A DNA stretch of 64,000 bases, taken from NCBI GenBank assembly GCA_951640165.1, contig OX621245.1, positions 19,770,330 through 19,834,329 on the forward strand, given 5' to 3'. Below are positions 1-11,017 of the stretch, piece after piece. The notes beneath the pieces were generated by a model. It made no database searches. It was not told the DNA's origin and worked only from the letters and a program-made list of their open reading frames with translations. Source of the DNA: Pseudoips prasinana (taxonomy: Eukaryota > Arthropoda > Insecta > Lepidoptera > Nolidae). The translations under genes were made by a program, and so were the position numbers. Every line of letters begins with the position of its first letter. Position 1 is the stretch's first letter.

Positions 1-828
1 CTAATGAAATTTGTGTAAAATATATTATTAAAATTGTATTTTTAAAATCAATAGTATTCGTTTTAACAAATTACTACCCAATTTCTCAATTATATTTAAT
101 ACGGTGATTATAGAGTTATTAAAATATAATGATTCAAAAGTAAGACGGAAGCTTGTTTACATAAATGATCTTAAATTTACAATATAATTTAACACGCTGC
201 AATATTGTTTAGTTCTAGAAGAAACTCTTATCATTCTTTGAAGTGATTTTCATTAACAATATTGACTTAATTCATACAAGAACCAAGTATCCAACGATTT
301 TGACAATTGAATTTTATAGAGTTACTTCGTGAATAGCCGTATAGTTCTTTGTCCTCCCTTCCGGACCATCGACAATGCAATCGGGTACAAATGCAACTGA
401 AAATTTCAAATTCACGGAAGAGTAGTAACGTCGTATTTACGCAGACGGAGGCAGGAGATATATAATTTATGCAGTGAAAATATATGTATTAAAACGCCGA
501 TGTAAGTATTTACAGCAAAACTTACAGCGCTTTTCTAATCCAATAAAGTTATAATATTTAAAGCTACTAAATATCATACATTGAACAGAGTTGAAATGTA
601 ATTAGTTACAATGTAATTACTCTACCATGAAAACGCTTTAAGCTATGTTCTGTTCTATGACAGTAATAGAAAAGAACATTGATTTTTTAGGACCACTAGA
701 CCAGGCGTCCAAAATTTACAATACTAGAGAAATCAAATAACCTTTAGATGGTGAGTTACATAAGCTTACAAATCAGTCACGGTCGAATGTTTTTCCTTAT
801 AGCAGGCAATACTTACCCTTACGAAGTA
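1..828. other. AT-rich stretch, nothing recognised
   Basis: No open frame with a recognisable protein, no tRNA-like box and no terminal repeat was seen in this stretch. It is probably unique or very old repeat DNA. Confidence 0.5.
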
Positions 829-1085
829 CTAGCTTTTGTCTGCGGCTCCGCCAGAACGTATAACGATTTAGTTCTACAGATAGAGAAATAATCCTAAAGG
901 TTGTAGCACCATAAACAGCAAAATTATAAAACACTAACTGTGACCCGCGTTAGACTTTATGAATTATAGCCAATTAGTTACTCGGATATATAAACTATAT
1001 TACTACAAAGATTCACCAAAATCTGTTCGCTAGTATTTGCGTCAAAGAATGACAAACATACACTCTCACAAACTTTTGCCGTGAT
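829..1085 (-). mobile_element. Degenerate Helitron-like non-autonomous element
   Basis: Read on the minus strand, the element ends in CTAG at 829-832, just after a GC-rich segment corresponding to the subterminal Helitron hairpin. The other end carries the decayed family motif 'acaaactttt' followed by 'ataata'. The middle is AT-rich and diverged from the younger copies in this window. There is no coding capacity. It could be two adjacent fragments rather than one element. Confidence 0.5.
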
Positions 1086-1100
1086 AATAAATAATGTGGT

Positions 1101-1144
1101 ATTTTATATCTTCCAAGACCCAATGGTCTTAGAAGATATAAAAT
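1101..1144. repeat. 20-bp inverted repeat (hairpin), 4-nt loop
   Basis: Positions 1101-1120 and 1125-1144 are reverse complements with a single G:T-type mismatch, separated by the loop CAAT. It lies directly beside the 5' end of the degenerate Helitron-like element. Confidence 0.85.
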
Positions 1145-1617
1145 AATCGGTTATTATCAATTGTCTATTCAAACCTTTTCCCCCTGCGAAGCGTTGCTTG
1201 TCCACTGCCGAATTCAAACGTTATTTAAGTCCCATTACTGTTCTTATTCACGCTTTTATATCATTTTGAACATTATTTATATGACTTTATTGTTAGAATT
1301 CAAATCAACTCTTTACAACTTTTCTAAATTCGTAATTTATTCAGCACAATGAAGTCTTAAGTTAGTTATTTTTTATTATTAAAAATTGTTAGTACATTAC
1401 ATTTTTACGTATTTGCAAGTACCTACCTAATAGTAGCTTAAGTTAGAGAGCTTTGACAGTTCACTAGATTCCACACTAGGAGTCATGTTTACATTACAGG
1501 TATCGTGGAGACAAGTGTCTTCCCATAAAAAAAATATTAACCTAATTATGTTTCTAAGTTAACCTTAGTACAATAATCCTGCTCATACATAGGCTTTATT
1601 TAATGACCTACATAACA

Positions 1618-1960
1618 TATTTTTTTTATTTTCTTTTTATGTCATAGGGCGACAAATGAGCAAGCGGGTCACCTGATGGTAAGTGATCACCGCCGCCAAT
1701 GGACACTCGCAACACCAGAGGAGTCGCGGGTGCGATGCCGGCCTTTAAAAGAGTCCGGAAACAAGTGTCACTGACCCTTCCCTCAACCCCGATGAGCTCT
1801 GGCGACATTACTCACACGCCTTACAAACACAACATTAAAGTTATTAATGATATTATTATTAAGGAATGTCTTCTGTAAGGTGGAGGTACTTCCCCAGTCG
1901 GGCTGCTCTTTGAGCGAATGAACACTGTGCACTACCTCTCTTAACAACGTTTCGATAATT
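1618..1960 (-). mobile_element. Poly-A-tailed dispersed lepidopteran repeat
   Basis: A T-rich run at about 1620-1640 (the poly-A tail on the minus strand) is followed by a GC-rich body containing 'gcaagcgggtcacctgat' and 'ggtaagtgatcaccgccg', which I recognise as a repeat common in lepidopteran genomes. The open frame across 1626-1808 is incidental. It is most likely a short retroposon or LINE 3' end. The class is uncertain and the upstream limit near 1960 is a guess. Confidence 0.6.
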
Positions 1961-2370
1961 AACCTAATTTCTATTGCAAAGCACTATAAGTAAACTTTCA
2001 CATTCAGTTTTATACGACGTAGGCAGTTCACTAACGATGACATTATTTGCGTGAATCGATAGACAGCAAGTTAGTTTGACTTGTAAACAATATGCATGGC
2101 CGGATTCATTAATGTTGAAGTTTTATCTTTATTGAAATTATTTTTATAATAGCGTAGTAGCTTTACATTTTTAGATATAAATTAGAATAAAATTTGCGTG
2201 TTTGTAAGAACGTTATGTGTGTGTTAGTGTTTATTTGTACAATTTATTGTGCAAATGGATTTATTACTATTGTTAATCAACGTAAGAAAAACTTGTGAGG
2301 TTGAAACCTATACTGTTTTCAATAATTTTTCAGCGTTGGTAGGTATTCAATTTGAGCGCAAACATACTAA
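1961..2370. other. AT-rich stretch, nothing recognised
   Basis: No supported gene or repeat was seen here. Confidence 0.45.
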
Positions 2371-2380
2371 AATAGTCAAC

Positions 2381-2430
2381 ATCATCATCATCAGTATATC
2401 AGCCTAATCAGCCATCAGCCACACAGCATA
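2381..2430 (-). mobile_element. 50-bp retroposed tail flanked by target-site duplication
   Basis: The direct repeat AATAGTCAAC occurs at 2371-2380 and 2431-2440. Between them lies a 50-bp insert that begins with (ATC)n, the minus-strand form of the (ATG/GAT)n tail seen on the RTE LINE copies in this window, followed by 'cagcc' motifs like those of the RTE-tailed short repeat. This is the signature of a severely 5'-truncated retroposition event. Confidence 0.7.
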
Positions 2431-2527
2431 AATAGTCAACGATAGTGTACAATTTAGGTTAATTGCCTAGATGCAATTATTTTTGATAAAGTGAAAAAAC
2501 ATACTATTTATTTACAAGATTTACTGC

Positions 2528-2735
2528 ACGTGTGGCGCAGCGGCTAGCACAGTCGCCTCGCCGCTTCGTGTCACAGGTTCAAGTCCCGCGCCGGACAACT
2601 ATTTGTGTGATCCATAAATAGTTGTTCTGAGTGTGGAGGTAATTTGTGTCCGTCTATTATATGTTTGTAAAGTACCCCGCGAGACAGGGATTAGATTACC
2701 TAGTGCGGGCGTTGTCTAAAAAAAAAGAACTGGCT
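2528..2735 (+). mobile_element. tRNA-headed SINE, family 2, copy 1
   Basis: The head has an A-box-like segment (GTGTGGCGCAGCGGCTAGC) and a B box (GGTTCAAGTCC), the RNA polymerase III promoter of a tRNA. The body then contains 'tattatatgtttgtaaagt' and 'cagggattagatt', shared with the second copy at 40719-40912. It is non-autonomous and ends in an A-rich tract near 2720-2735. A genuine tRNA is unlikely because the SINE body follows without a terminator. Confidence 0.85.
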
Positions 2736-2872
2736 ATTAAAGAAAGTGAGAAACAAAATGCGTCCTCGCGTTTCTATCTCCAGTGCCCCTACAGTAATAA
2801 ACATAAACGTCACTCTGCCTCTTTCTATCTTTACTAACTTATATCTCCCTTTCAACTTCACGCATTCATCAA

Positions 2873-2953
2873 CAACGAGTACAATTCTGTATTTGGTAGG
2901 ATTTAACTGACTAAGCTAGTTAAATCCTACCAAATACAGAGTTGTACTCGTTG
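2873..2953. repeat. 36-bp inverted repeat (81-nt hairpin)
   Basis: Positions 2873-2908 and 2918-2953 are reverse complements with one mismatch, around a 9-nt loop. This is the longest near-perfect foldback in the window and has the dimensions of a small-RNA precursor hairpin, but no other evidence of transcription is visible. Confidence 0.9.
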
Positions 2954-4127
2954 GTAATAATCACCTAATAATGATCACCTAGCTACTAACTTGAACTACG
3001 TCACCGTCACATAGTTCGTGTTTATTTTTGCTTAAATCCAAGTGGGTACTTGATGCAATTTGCATAGATACCCTGTAACGGCTACCTGCAAACGGTTTAT
3101 GTTTAGTACAGGACAAACAAAGGGGAAACTTGGAAAGTGGCGAGAGATTGCTTTATGGTGCTAGTAATTTATGCTTAAGAAATCAACTGTTTTCTTCGTA
3201 AGATGTCTCTGAATTGAAATAATAAAGCGTATAAGTAGATTGGAGCCTATTCCATATATGCCACTGTAAATCTTACCCCACAGGAGTTACAATAGCAGGT
3301 TAAAGATAGATCTCAATTATTACCAAATAAACGTTTTCTATCAAGGTAGTCACAAATATATTCCAGTTGTAGAGTATTGTCAATATGTTAGGAATCTCTT
3401 CAGTCATGTTAGATCACCGTACGATTGGATTATGAGGTATCACGAGATATCATTTGACGACTGACCTGACGCATTTAGTAGTGACCCTGCCTTATCATCC
3501 AAACAATGTGACGTCAATCCACGTACAAAATAAAAATTATTTATGTTCGTGAATATATCTATTTGTCTTGGTCTGGATGTATTCTGTGTATTTTAAGTAT
3601 GTATTTATAAAAAAAAAATTAATATGTAAATAAGTATTTCTAACCCTTGCCTAGTATTAGCTTTGCTTATTTTGGGCAAGATTCGACTATGTGATATCCT
3701 GAAAAATAAATAAAGAGCAAGGGATATGGCAACCCGCAGGCTCAAATGCATTCCCAAGAAATCACTTATGTTGTGCATTATCACAACATTTATCTTGCGC
3801 AGTTCCTTAAGATTTACTGTCGTAGCTGAAATTTGAGGGCAAATATTATTCAAATGTCTGAAACCATAATCTAATTGGAAAACCGCTAGTAGATTTATGA
3901 ATGCAATTGTGCATACTGTTCAGTTGCAACAGTTCAGATGTATGGGAGTCTATTTTACTGTGGATGCTGTAGCAGCTAAGTCGTGCCGTTTTGTCTGCGA
4001 ACAGTATAACGGTTGGGTCGTGTCCTTGTATAAATTAAAATGACGGATTGTGACGTCGCCACATCGTCCTTGTGAACGTCATTAGAATCTGAATGCATTG
4101 CAGTTCTGCACGCAATAGCACCATATC
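2954..4127. other. Unique-looking AT-rich DNA
   Basis: Short open frames (for example minus strand 3605-3853) resemble no known protein and have AT-driven composition. No repeat was recognised. Confidence 0.5.
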
Positions 4128-4355
4128 AGCTAAATTACGTTTCACTGCTGGACAAAGGCCTCCTCAAAGAATGGGGAGATATGCCATAATTGCCACGGTT
4201 CGCAGACTGGTTGGCGATCGCAGTTTGGTGGTCATAGTTCACAGAAAAACGCTGCTACCCGTTCTCTGGTAGGTCTTCCCTTGTGACGATTTCTACGACC
4301 CCCACGGGATGAGGTGAGGTGACGATATTCTACGCCGTCACCTCACCGTTTATAT
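4128..4355 (-). mobile_element. Short repeat with RTE-LINE-like tail, copy A
   Basis: The tail, read on the plus strand, contains 'cactgctggacaaaggcctc', the same block found in the RTE LINE 3' end at 24537 and following. The body ('gggagatatgccataattgc', then 'acgctgctacccgttct') is different and recurs at 4795, 62465 and 62766. There is no open frame. A non-autonomous element mobilised by the RTE machinery is the simplest reading. Confidence 0.7.
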
Positions 4356-4794
4356 TAACATACTGCACGCAGTATATTAATACATGGGGTGTACATAACA
4401 ATTTTCCTAAAAGGTTCTAGCTTTACCATACTTATAATTATACATATTATCTAATTTCTCATAGCATGTACCGATAATTATTGAGATAAATCATTTTCAA
4501 CCCGACTATCTTAAGCTGTAAATTCTGATTGTGACTGTGCCTGTGTATATACATTTATGTTCGTTCTGTCTCCTGGCCTCTGTAATGTTCTAATATCATA
4601 ATCACTCACTGAACTATGACCATTTACTTACGAGTATGGGCATATATACGGTGTAATATTGTACCCTTTTATGTTGCAAATTACATATTCACATCGTAAC
4701 AGCAGAAAGAAATCCCCTGCTGAACAAAAGAAGAACTCCAAGATAATTCTTATATTCCTTATATTTTACTTTACTTTAATTTTTAATATGCTAT

Positions 4795-4950
4795 AATTGC
4801 CAAGCTTAACGGGTCAGCGATCTCAGTATGATGGTCATACTTTTCAGAAAGAAGCTACTGCCCACCTTATGGTATATTCGGGTCGACTTCTACCCTTCCC
4901 CACGGGATGAGATTGGGTGATGATATTCTGATATTTTCCGCCATCACCAC
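4795..4950 (-). mobile_element. Short RTE-tailed repeat, copy B (partial)
   Basis: Shares 'tgctataattgcca', 'gcgatctcagtatgatggtc' and 'ccccacgggatgaga' with copy A but lacks the RTE-like tail and is more diverged. It lies about 450 bp downstream of copy A in the same orientation. Confidence 0.6.
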
Positions 4951-6360
4951 ACAGCAAACAAATCATATATTCTAATACTCATTCACTATGAATTCTAATA
5001 GTCATACATTCAGAGCGAATGGCATTGCGTTATCATGTTATAATAATATAGCGTATAATTTAGAAATAAATTACATGACATGAAAATCATACATTAAGAA
5101 TAATTAACAATATCTGTTATAATCATGTTTAGTATCATACAAAAGCTCTATTAAAGCTAATTAATACACAAATAAATAATATGATATACATTGTGAAATA
5201 AAAATACTTTCAAATTTAGAGGATTCGATTTTGAGACAATCATGCAAGTAGAATGCTCTGCCAATGAATGTATTCAGATAGAACTTAGAAGTGCAATCAA
5301 TACCACGTCGATAAACTTTCGCATTCACAGTGTTTTAATAGCGTAGGCCGTAAAGGCCTTTTTGTAGTTTTGAATGTAAAATTTGTCTTTATTCAAAAGA
5401 AGAGTGAATAAACGTCTACTAAGAATGCGTTGCCCAAGATCGTATAATCGCTTTCCATCAGGTGGTAAGTATTAAAAAAAGTAAAATTTGGGAAATACTT
5501 TCAAACTTATAATACTTTCAAATATAGCCCCAAATAAACGATTTCTTCAAATAAAAACAAAAATAGATGTATGAAAGCACTCGAGTATGATAGAAAGATT
5601 TAGTAGAACTGCTGGGATAAAAGATTCTTGTAGGTGTAGTAAGAGGAAAAGACGGGGTGTAATTCTCATATGGACTCGCTGATAACATTGAACGTGCCTG
5701 GTTTTGCTAATACAATCGCGAATCATCGTCCTAGTCTTAAATGGCTTACGAACCATTTGAATTCAGTACAGAAATGTTTCTTTTTGTTATTTCAATAAGA
5801 CTCATTTTGTTTCAAATTCGAAATTCGTGAAGTGAGGCAATATTGAGATATTTTCACAGAACTGTTGATTGTAGGCGTTTATAATAGGTAATAGCCCAAC
5901 ATAATAGTATTCGTTAGTATAATATGGAGCTCTTGGCGGAATTTTGTTTAAGGCGGCCAATCTTTACGGCGACTACCAAACGCCAGACATAATTATAGTC
6001 ATGTACTCCGACGCTTTAACTTGACATCTTTCAACATCTTTCAAATGTATCATGCCATAAACCCTAGTAACACTTTATGGTCGGACTTGAAATCAAGGAC
6101 ATTATGTACGGTTGAACTCGCTCCCGCTAAGCCAACGAGGCTGACACATATATAATATACACCAAGTAAGTTAGAGCCTATCATTTGACCTAGATCATTG
6201 GTAGCAAGCCTTTGTACTTCTCAGACAGTTAGAGGTTGTCAAAGACTTCAGAATGGCTATTAAAGTTGTAAATGACTTTTATAAATACAAACATAAACTT
6301 TATATCAACGGTAAAGTGTATATATTTTTCTTTTTAATAAGGTTTTCCAGTTACAGTAAT
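4951..6360. other. Unique-looking AT-rich DNA
   Basis: No supported feature. The minus-strand frame 5547-5756 does not resemble a known family and I could not extend it. Confidence 0.45.
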
Positions 6361-6611
6361 TTTGCCTACCGAACTGCCCGCCTACGAAGCTGGGGGTCCT
6401 GGGTTCGAATCCCGGTAAGTGTGGCTCGGCATATATTTGTGTGATACGCACGAATATTTGTTTCTGAGTTATGGATGTTGTCTATGCATATAAGTATTTA
6501 TCTATCTATATAAGTATGTATATCGTCGCCTGGTACCCATAGTACTTACAAGCTTTCCTTAGTTTGGGGCTAGGATGATCTGTGTGACATTATCCCTAGA
6601 TATTATTACTA
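6361..6611 (+). mobile_element. tRNA-headed SINE, head type C, diverged
   Basis: Contains the B box 'gggttcgaatcccggtaagt' of the head-C SINEs, then the shared body ('atatttgtgtgat', 'tctatataagtatgtat', 'tagtttggggctagga') and the terminal 'attattacta' tail. The 5' part of the head is degraded and there is a small insertion after the B box. Confidence 0.8.
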
Positions 6612-7062
6612 TTCCAAATTATTCATTTATCGTTCTTATTTTTAACATCTATAAAATTGAAACAAAAAAGAAAACAATAATATTTAAATAAATATGAAAA
6701 AAGTAGAGGTCCTCCAGCGGCGAGGTTTGACGCCCTAGACCGCAGGTGGTCAGGGCGATAGAGTAAGGAACCTTCTTACTACTATTATTATTTTTATGGT
6801 TTGATAAACTAAAGTGATGTGCCAGCATCTAGGAGAGGAAGCTACACGGCGGTAGTATGTGTGGGCCAGCTCACTCCATGCCCTCCATGCATTCAGGAGG
6901 CATGCACGGACAGAAGTGACATAAGACTAGTCCAAAGATCATCATTCGATATTCCAATTGTATTGTCATATCCTTATATTGTCAACCATTGTCATATCTA
7001 CATTTACATATATAATTTTATCATGAATAAAACCAAATCAATACCTTTGTTATGTCTATATG
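6612..7062. other. Unassigned, possible retroposon remnant
   Basis: A moderately GC-rich block (6700-6930) is followed by an AT-rich segment ending in an AATAAA-type signal near 7025. The composition suggests a LINE 3' region, but no protein motif supports it. Confidence 0.3.
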
Positions 7063-7205
7063 TATAATCGCATCACGGTGGCCGAAGCTCAGGCAGGATA
7101 ATATTATTGAGGCAAACTATATAAATAGACACAGTGAAAAAACATTACCATCAAAATTTTAAAGTAAGTTAAAGTCGATTAGACAGTACTGATTTATATA
7201 ATATC

Positions 7206-7609
7206 TACAGCCATCTGCTCCCAAATTAAATAGAGCTTGTACTATTGAAATCAGATAACTGATATGCTACATATACTACTTTTCTTTTGTAAATACATAC
7301 TTATATAGCTAACTAGCTGTGCCCCGCGGTTTTACTCGCATTAAACTTTATAAATGATAGCTTATGTGTTTATCCAGGGTGTCAGCTAACTCCATATCAA
7401 ATTTTATTAAAATCGCTTCATCCTTTCAGACGTGTAGAAATAACAAAAATACACAGTCACACACTCACAAACTTTCGCCTTTATAATATTAGTAGGATTA
7501 TAGGACAAACAGACATGCTCATTCACACAAATGTCTGCCCTGGGTGGGAATCGAACCCACGACCTGCTGCGTGAAAGGCAATCATTTACCAACCACGCCA
7601 ACGGGCCCG
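7206..7609 (-). mobile_element. tRNA-headed SINE, head type A, split by a Helitron
   Basis: The SINE body occupies 7206-7312 and the tRNA-like head resumes at 7498-7609 with 'gggaatcgaacccacgacct', the reverse complement of the B box, ending with the complement of the A box. The Helitron at 7313-7497 sits between. Some SINE bases at the junction are missing. The nesting shows the SINE is older than the Helitron. Confidence 0.85.
7313..7497 (-). mobile_element. Non-autonomous Helitron (Lep1-like)
   Basis: Read on the minus strand it starts with TCCTACTAATATTATAAAG and ends with the hairpin region followed by CTAG (7313-7316 on plus). It sits between host A and T as Helitrons do. There are no terminal inverted repeats and no target duplication. 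It carries no coding sequence and depends on a RepHel protein elsewhere in the genome. Confidence 0.85.
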
Positions 7610-7678
7610 TTAAAACTGATCGTGTTAAAAACATAATAAAATTATTTTTATTCCATCGTGTGTTACAAATCTAACTAA

Positions 7679-7870
7679 TCTAACACTAATATTAAAAAGG
7701 CGAAAGTTTTTGGGAAGTGTGTGACTGTGTGAGTGACTATCTTTGTTCTTCACATCTCTAAACGACTGCAGCGATTTCACTAAAATTTGGTATGGAGTTA
7801 GCTGACACCCTGGATTAACACGTAGGCTATAATTTATAAAGTTTATCGTGGACAAAACCGCGGGGCATAC
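7679..7870 (+). mobile_element. Non-autonomous Helitron (Lep1-like), 3' end decayed
   Basis: Starts with TCTAACACTAATATT and carries 'ggcgaaagttt', 'tatggagttagctgacaccc' and 'aaaaccgcggggca', but the terminal CTAG is lost. It is the mirror image of the copy at 7313-7497, 181 bp away. Confidence 0.8.
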
Positions 7871-8640
7871 ATATTTCAGTAAGTATTCGCCAGAAATGAT
7901 CTGGACTACTGAAATAATAATAGCATATCTTATTTACTTAACTACGTTCATCGAAGTACGTCATCTTAAAATACAATGCCATATAATATCGTAACGATTA
8001 CACAACGCGACGGTTATGAGAGAACCTTATACTCGTAATACTAAGATTTTACAATATTTATTTGACATTTGCCCCCAGCATGTGGTGCCAGCCTAGACTG
8101 CGAAATATGAGATTCTGTGGTGTATATTATTACCTGAAATGTGCGGAAAGACATTATTGCCGAGGATAATATATATCTCTAGGTAGGTACAGCGTACAGT
8201 GTAGTGTCGTAAAGATATGTCACATTCAAAATATTGCTGCCGGGATGCGTCACGTTTGTGTTGTGTGTTTATAACTGTCGCAATTAAGGCCCAGAATTTA
8301 GTGCGCAGACATCTCGCCAGCACATTATGACTATTACTATAAGAGTTCTATATAATCATTGAACGCACTTTCAAAAATTTAAGTACTTTAAGCATCTTGT
8401 TCGATTAATGTATCAACATATTTAGACCAAGTTTTCATTTTGCAGGAATGATATCTAAATATGGAAAAACCTTATTTTTTAATACATTTAAGCTAATAAT
8501 ATGCGAATCAAAGACCACCACAGTAAAATCTTGGCAGTTACATTTCAATTGGTAAAAAAGATAGTCGTGTGTATATAATGTCCCAGAATATTATTTTTAT
8601 TATAAAAAAATTATTTATTAACAACTTTAGGTTAAAGGTA
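7871..8640. other. Unique-looking DNA
   Basis: No supported gene or repeat. The minus frame at 8093-8323 matches nothing I recognise. Confidence 0.45.
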
Positions 8641-8641
8641 C

Positions 8642-8880
8642 CTATGCTAAATGTTCTTGTATAGGTAATATTCCCAGAATACTGGCAGCATTACCACGCT
8701 GTATGGCAATACCTATTTGTTGGGCAAAATATAAGCCAGCATTCTGGGACCGTGTTGCATTAACAAGGCGTGCAGCTATTTCCTTATACATAATTTTGAC
8801 CGCTGGTCCCCACGGCCCTAATGTTTCCACCCCAAAAGGTACAAATATGTAACCGCTATCAAGTTATGTATTTTTATTAT
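8642..8880 (-). pseudogene. C-terminal remnant of a reverse-transcriptase-type mobile element ORF
   Basis: The minus strand encodes a segment reading VPFGVETLGPWGP, continued by QQIGIAIQRGNAASILG. From memory, this LGPWG ... Q-R-I ... IQRGNAAS pattern is the C-terminal end of many animal retroelement polyproteins, but I cannot say which clade. Nothing upstream on the minus strand (past 8880) continues the protein, so this is a truncated 3' fragment of about 75 codons ending at the TAG/TAA near 8642. Clade assignment would need a protein search. Confidence 0.5.
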
Positions 8881-9275
8881 TAATTGTAATTTTATGAGGA
8901 AATGATGGGCACCCGACCAATCAATTATATAAACATTTAATCTAAATAGCTCGGGATGACCAAAGACATAAAATAGTTAAATAAATGAGCTGTAGGCCTA
9001 TCGACATCCCAGGGCATCATAAGAATTACCTTTAAACGCGCTTCCATTTTATCAGGAGCTGTCAAAAATAAAATTATGTAATGAGTCGGCAAAAATATTT
9101 TATTTTTAATGTTGGTCAAAAAACGTTACTTGTCCACTAAATTAATATTATCTATTGTTACAAAGAAGTGTAAATCTGGATTAGTTATGTTTTCTTATGC
9201 TAACATAAGAAAATATAACTATCAAGTAATAATTCTAATGTTAATCGTAAAATAGAGACATATGGTTGATTTGTG
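8881..9275. other. Unassigned stretch
   Basis: The minus-strand frame at 8937-9119 has no recognisable motif. No repeat signature was seen. Confidence 0.4.
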
Positions 9276-9382
9276 CAAGGGTCGCAGGAAGCACAAGACC
9301 TGCCTATGTGGAGATCCTTGGGGGGTAGGCATTTGTCCAGCAGTGGACGTCTTTCGGCTTAGATGATGATGATGATTCTTAA
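9276..9382 (+). mobile_element. RTE-clade LINE 3' end fragment
   Basis: Contains 'atgtggagatccttgggggg', 'catttgtccagcagtggacg' and a (GAT)n tail, the same 3' end as the minus-strand RTE copy at 24500-24937. It is truncated to little more than 100 bp, as is typical of incomplete reverse transcription. Confidence 0.8.
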
Positions 9383-9892
9383 TTTTTAATTGTACAACGT
9401 CCAAACAACATCTCATTTAACATATACAAAAAATATAGCAAGCGCCAATTCTTAGAATTTTTACAGTACATTGTATCTAGTCCAAAAATGTTTATTTGTT
9501 ATAAAAATATTAAAAAGCTAAATATAGGTATATTTTTCAGAGTTTTAGATAGAGATATTTGTCATAAGCAAATAACAAGAAGCAAATGCGGTACACTGTT
9601 TGTTCCGTTCTATTTTTGAGCACATATAAACAAAAGGCAAATTGAATGTATAAACTAAAGTTTTTAATAAAGGTGCTTGCTGCAAAATAAGCGAGCTGTG
9701 TTGTCTTATAGTGTAGGTAAGTATGCAAAAGCTCGACTATTAGAATTATGTACATTAGGAATGACTCTTAAAATATATGTATTGCTGCTATTTTTGCATC
9801 TTATGCAGCTAGTCTTCCATTTTATGAGGCTCTAATCTCGATATATCACACTGAAATTAACTTTTCTGGATTTTCCTTTTTTATTAAACAGT
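9383..9892. other. AT-rich stretch, nothing recognised
   Basis: No supported feature. Confidence 0.45.
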
Positions 9893-10060
9893 ACTTGTGC
9901 GCCGTAGTTTCGCCCGGATTCAACTTTATAAATTATGGCCTATGTGTTATTCGTATATACATATTATAAGCTATATTACCACAAAGTTTCATCAAAATCC
10001 GTTCCGTAGCTTTTGCGTGAAAGAGTCACAAACATTCCTACTCACAAATTTTTGATTGAA
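9893..10060 (-). mobile_element. Old Helitron-like fragment
   Basis: Shares 'aactttataaattatggcct' and 'aaaatccgttccgtagcttt' with the older Helitron type at 829-1085. No CTAG terminus remains, so the ends are approximate. Confidence 0.5.
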
Positions 10061-10119
10061 ACTCAAACGCAAACTCTGTAAACTGCCTAAACATTACCAC
10101 GGAAATATTTTTCATTGCG

Positions 10120-10262
10120 TGCAATTGTTGATTGTTTGCCCCGGGAACGCGGGTATGCTGCTCTGGTGCCCCCTTTGGCGCCGTGTCCCATTTGTTCGGA
10201 ACTCGTACCCTGGGAGGGCTCGGGATTGCCCGCCCCTATTAATAATATAATAATAATAACAA
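10120..10262 (+). mobile_element. Possible retroposon 3' end with (AAT)n tail
   Basis: A GC-rich block (10135-10235) ends in a simple (ATA/AAT) run, the layout of a short retroposon tail. Two overlapping open frames cross it, which reflects GC content rather than coding. Family unknown. Confidence 0.35.
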
Positions 10263-10325
10263 TTTATTTTCAGATAAACATCCATAGTGTTAGTAACAAT
10301 TTTTCTTAAACCTATGTTAGTACTC

Positions 10326-10745
10326 CTACTTCATGAGGACTCTTAAGAACTCCTTCATAATGCAGGAGTTATACTTCTCAGCAATGACTTTTAGGACGCC
10401 ATTAGTGCTGCTCCGCAATCTAATAAGTAAAGAGGCAACCCGCTTACGAATAATGGCATGAAAGCCGTCCACTCTAGCTTCTGTAAACATGCTAGAGGCA
10501 CTACAAAAGCGGGGCAGGCCTAATAGCATCCTAAAGCCATTGTTATACTGAACGCGCAGCACATTAAGCGACCTCTGGGTATACTTAACCCACAGGCTGC
10601 TCGTGTAGAACGTCTGACAGTATGCTATTGCCGGCTCCAGCCAGTCCGGCACAGCGACTGTGCCACAAATAGATCGCTATCTTCCCGGAGCTGCTTACAC
10701 ACGGCAGCAGTAAAGAACACTTCTCACACCGCAGCTGCGAGGGGG
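10326..10745 (-). pseudogene. LINE reverse-transcriptase ORF, C-terminal remnant
   Basis: The minus frame 10652-10326 encodes ...CQTFYTSSLWV..., then LRVQYNNGFRMLLGLPRFCS, then TEARVDGFHAIIRKRVASLL. This is the region that follows the RT domain in a widespread group of animal non-LTR retrotransposons. Only about 108 codons survive. The adjacent sequence to 10745 continues the element without an open frame, and the 3' untranslated part probably runs to about 10262. No EN or RT catalytic motif is present, so it is inactive. Confidence 0.75.
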
Positions 10746-10834
10746 CCAATGTTGATCATGGCTTAGAAAAGTTGACTAGTGGCTAAGGAAATAAAGAAAA
10801 AGATTCTTTTCAGAGTTAGGCGTGATTAAAATAA

Positions 10835-11010
10835 ATAATAAATATCACACAGCGTCCTTTGGCCCAAACTAAGTAAAGCTTGTACTATGGATATCAGTTA
10901 ACCGATAAAATAGTTATTTACTTTTTTTGAAGATATACATACAATATATTGTAAAAATCCAGAAAGATAAATATATATGTTCATGAAGACAAATATTTAT
11001 CACGTACAAA
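10835..11010 (-). mobile_element. SINE body fragment, headless
   Basis: Read on minus, it carries the shared SINE body block seen on plus as 'gcccaaactaagtaaagctt' and 'gtactatgg', plus part of 'aaatatttatc'. The tRNA-like head is missing. Confidence 0.6.
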
Positions 11011-11017
11011 GATTCAC

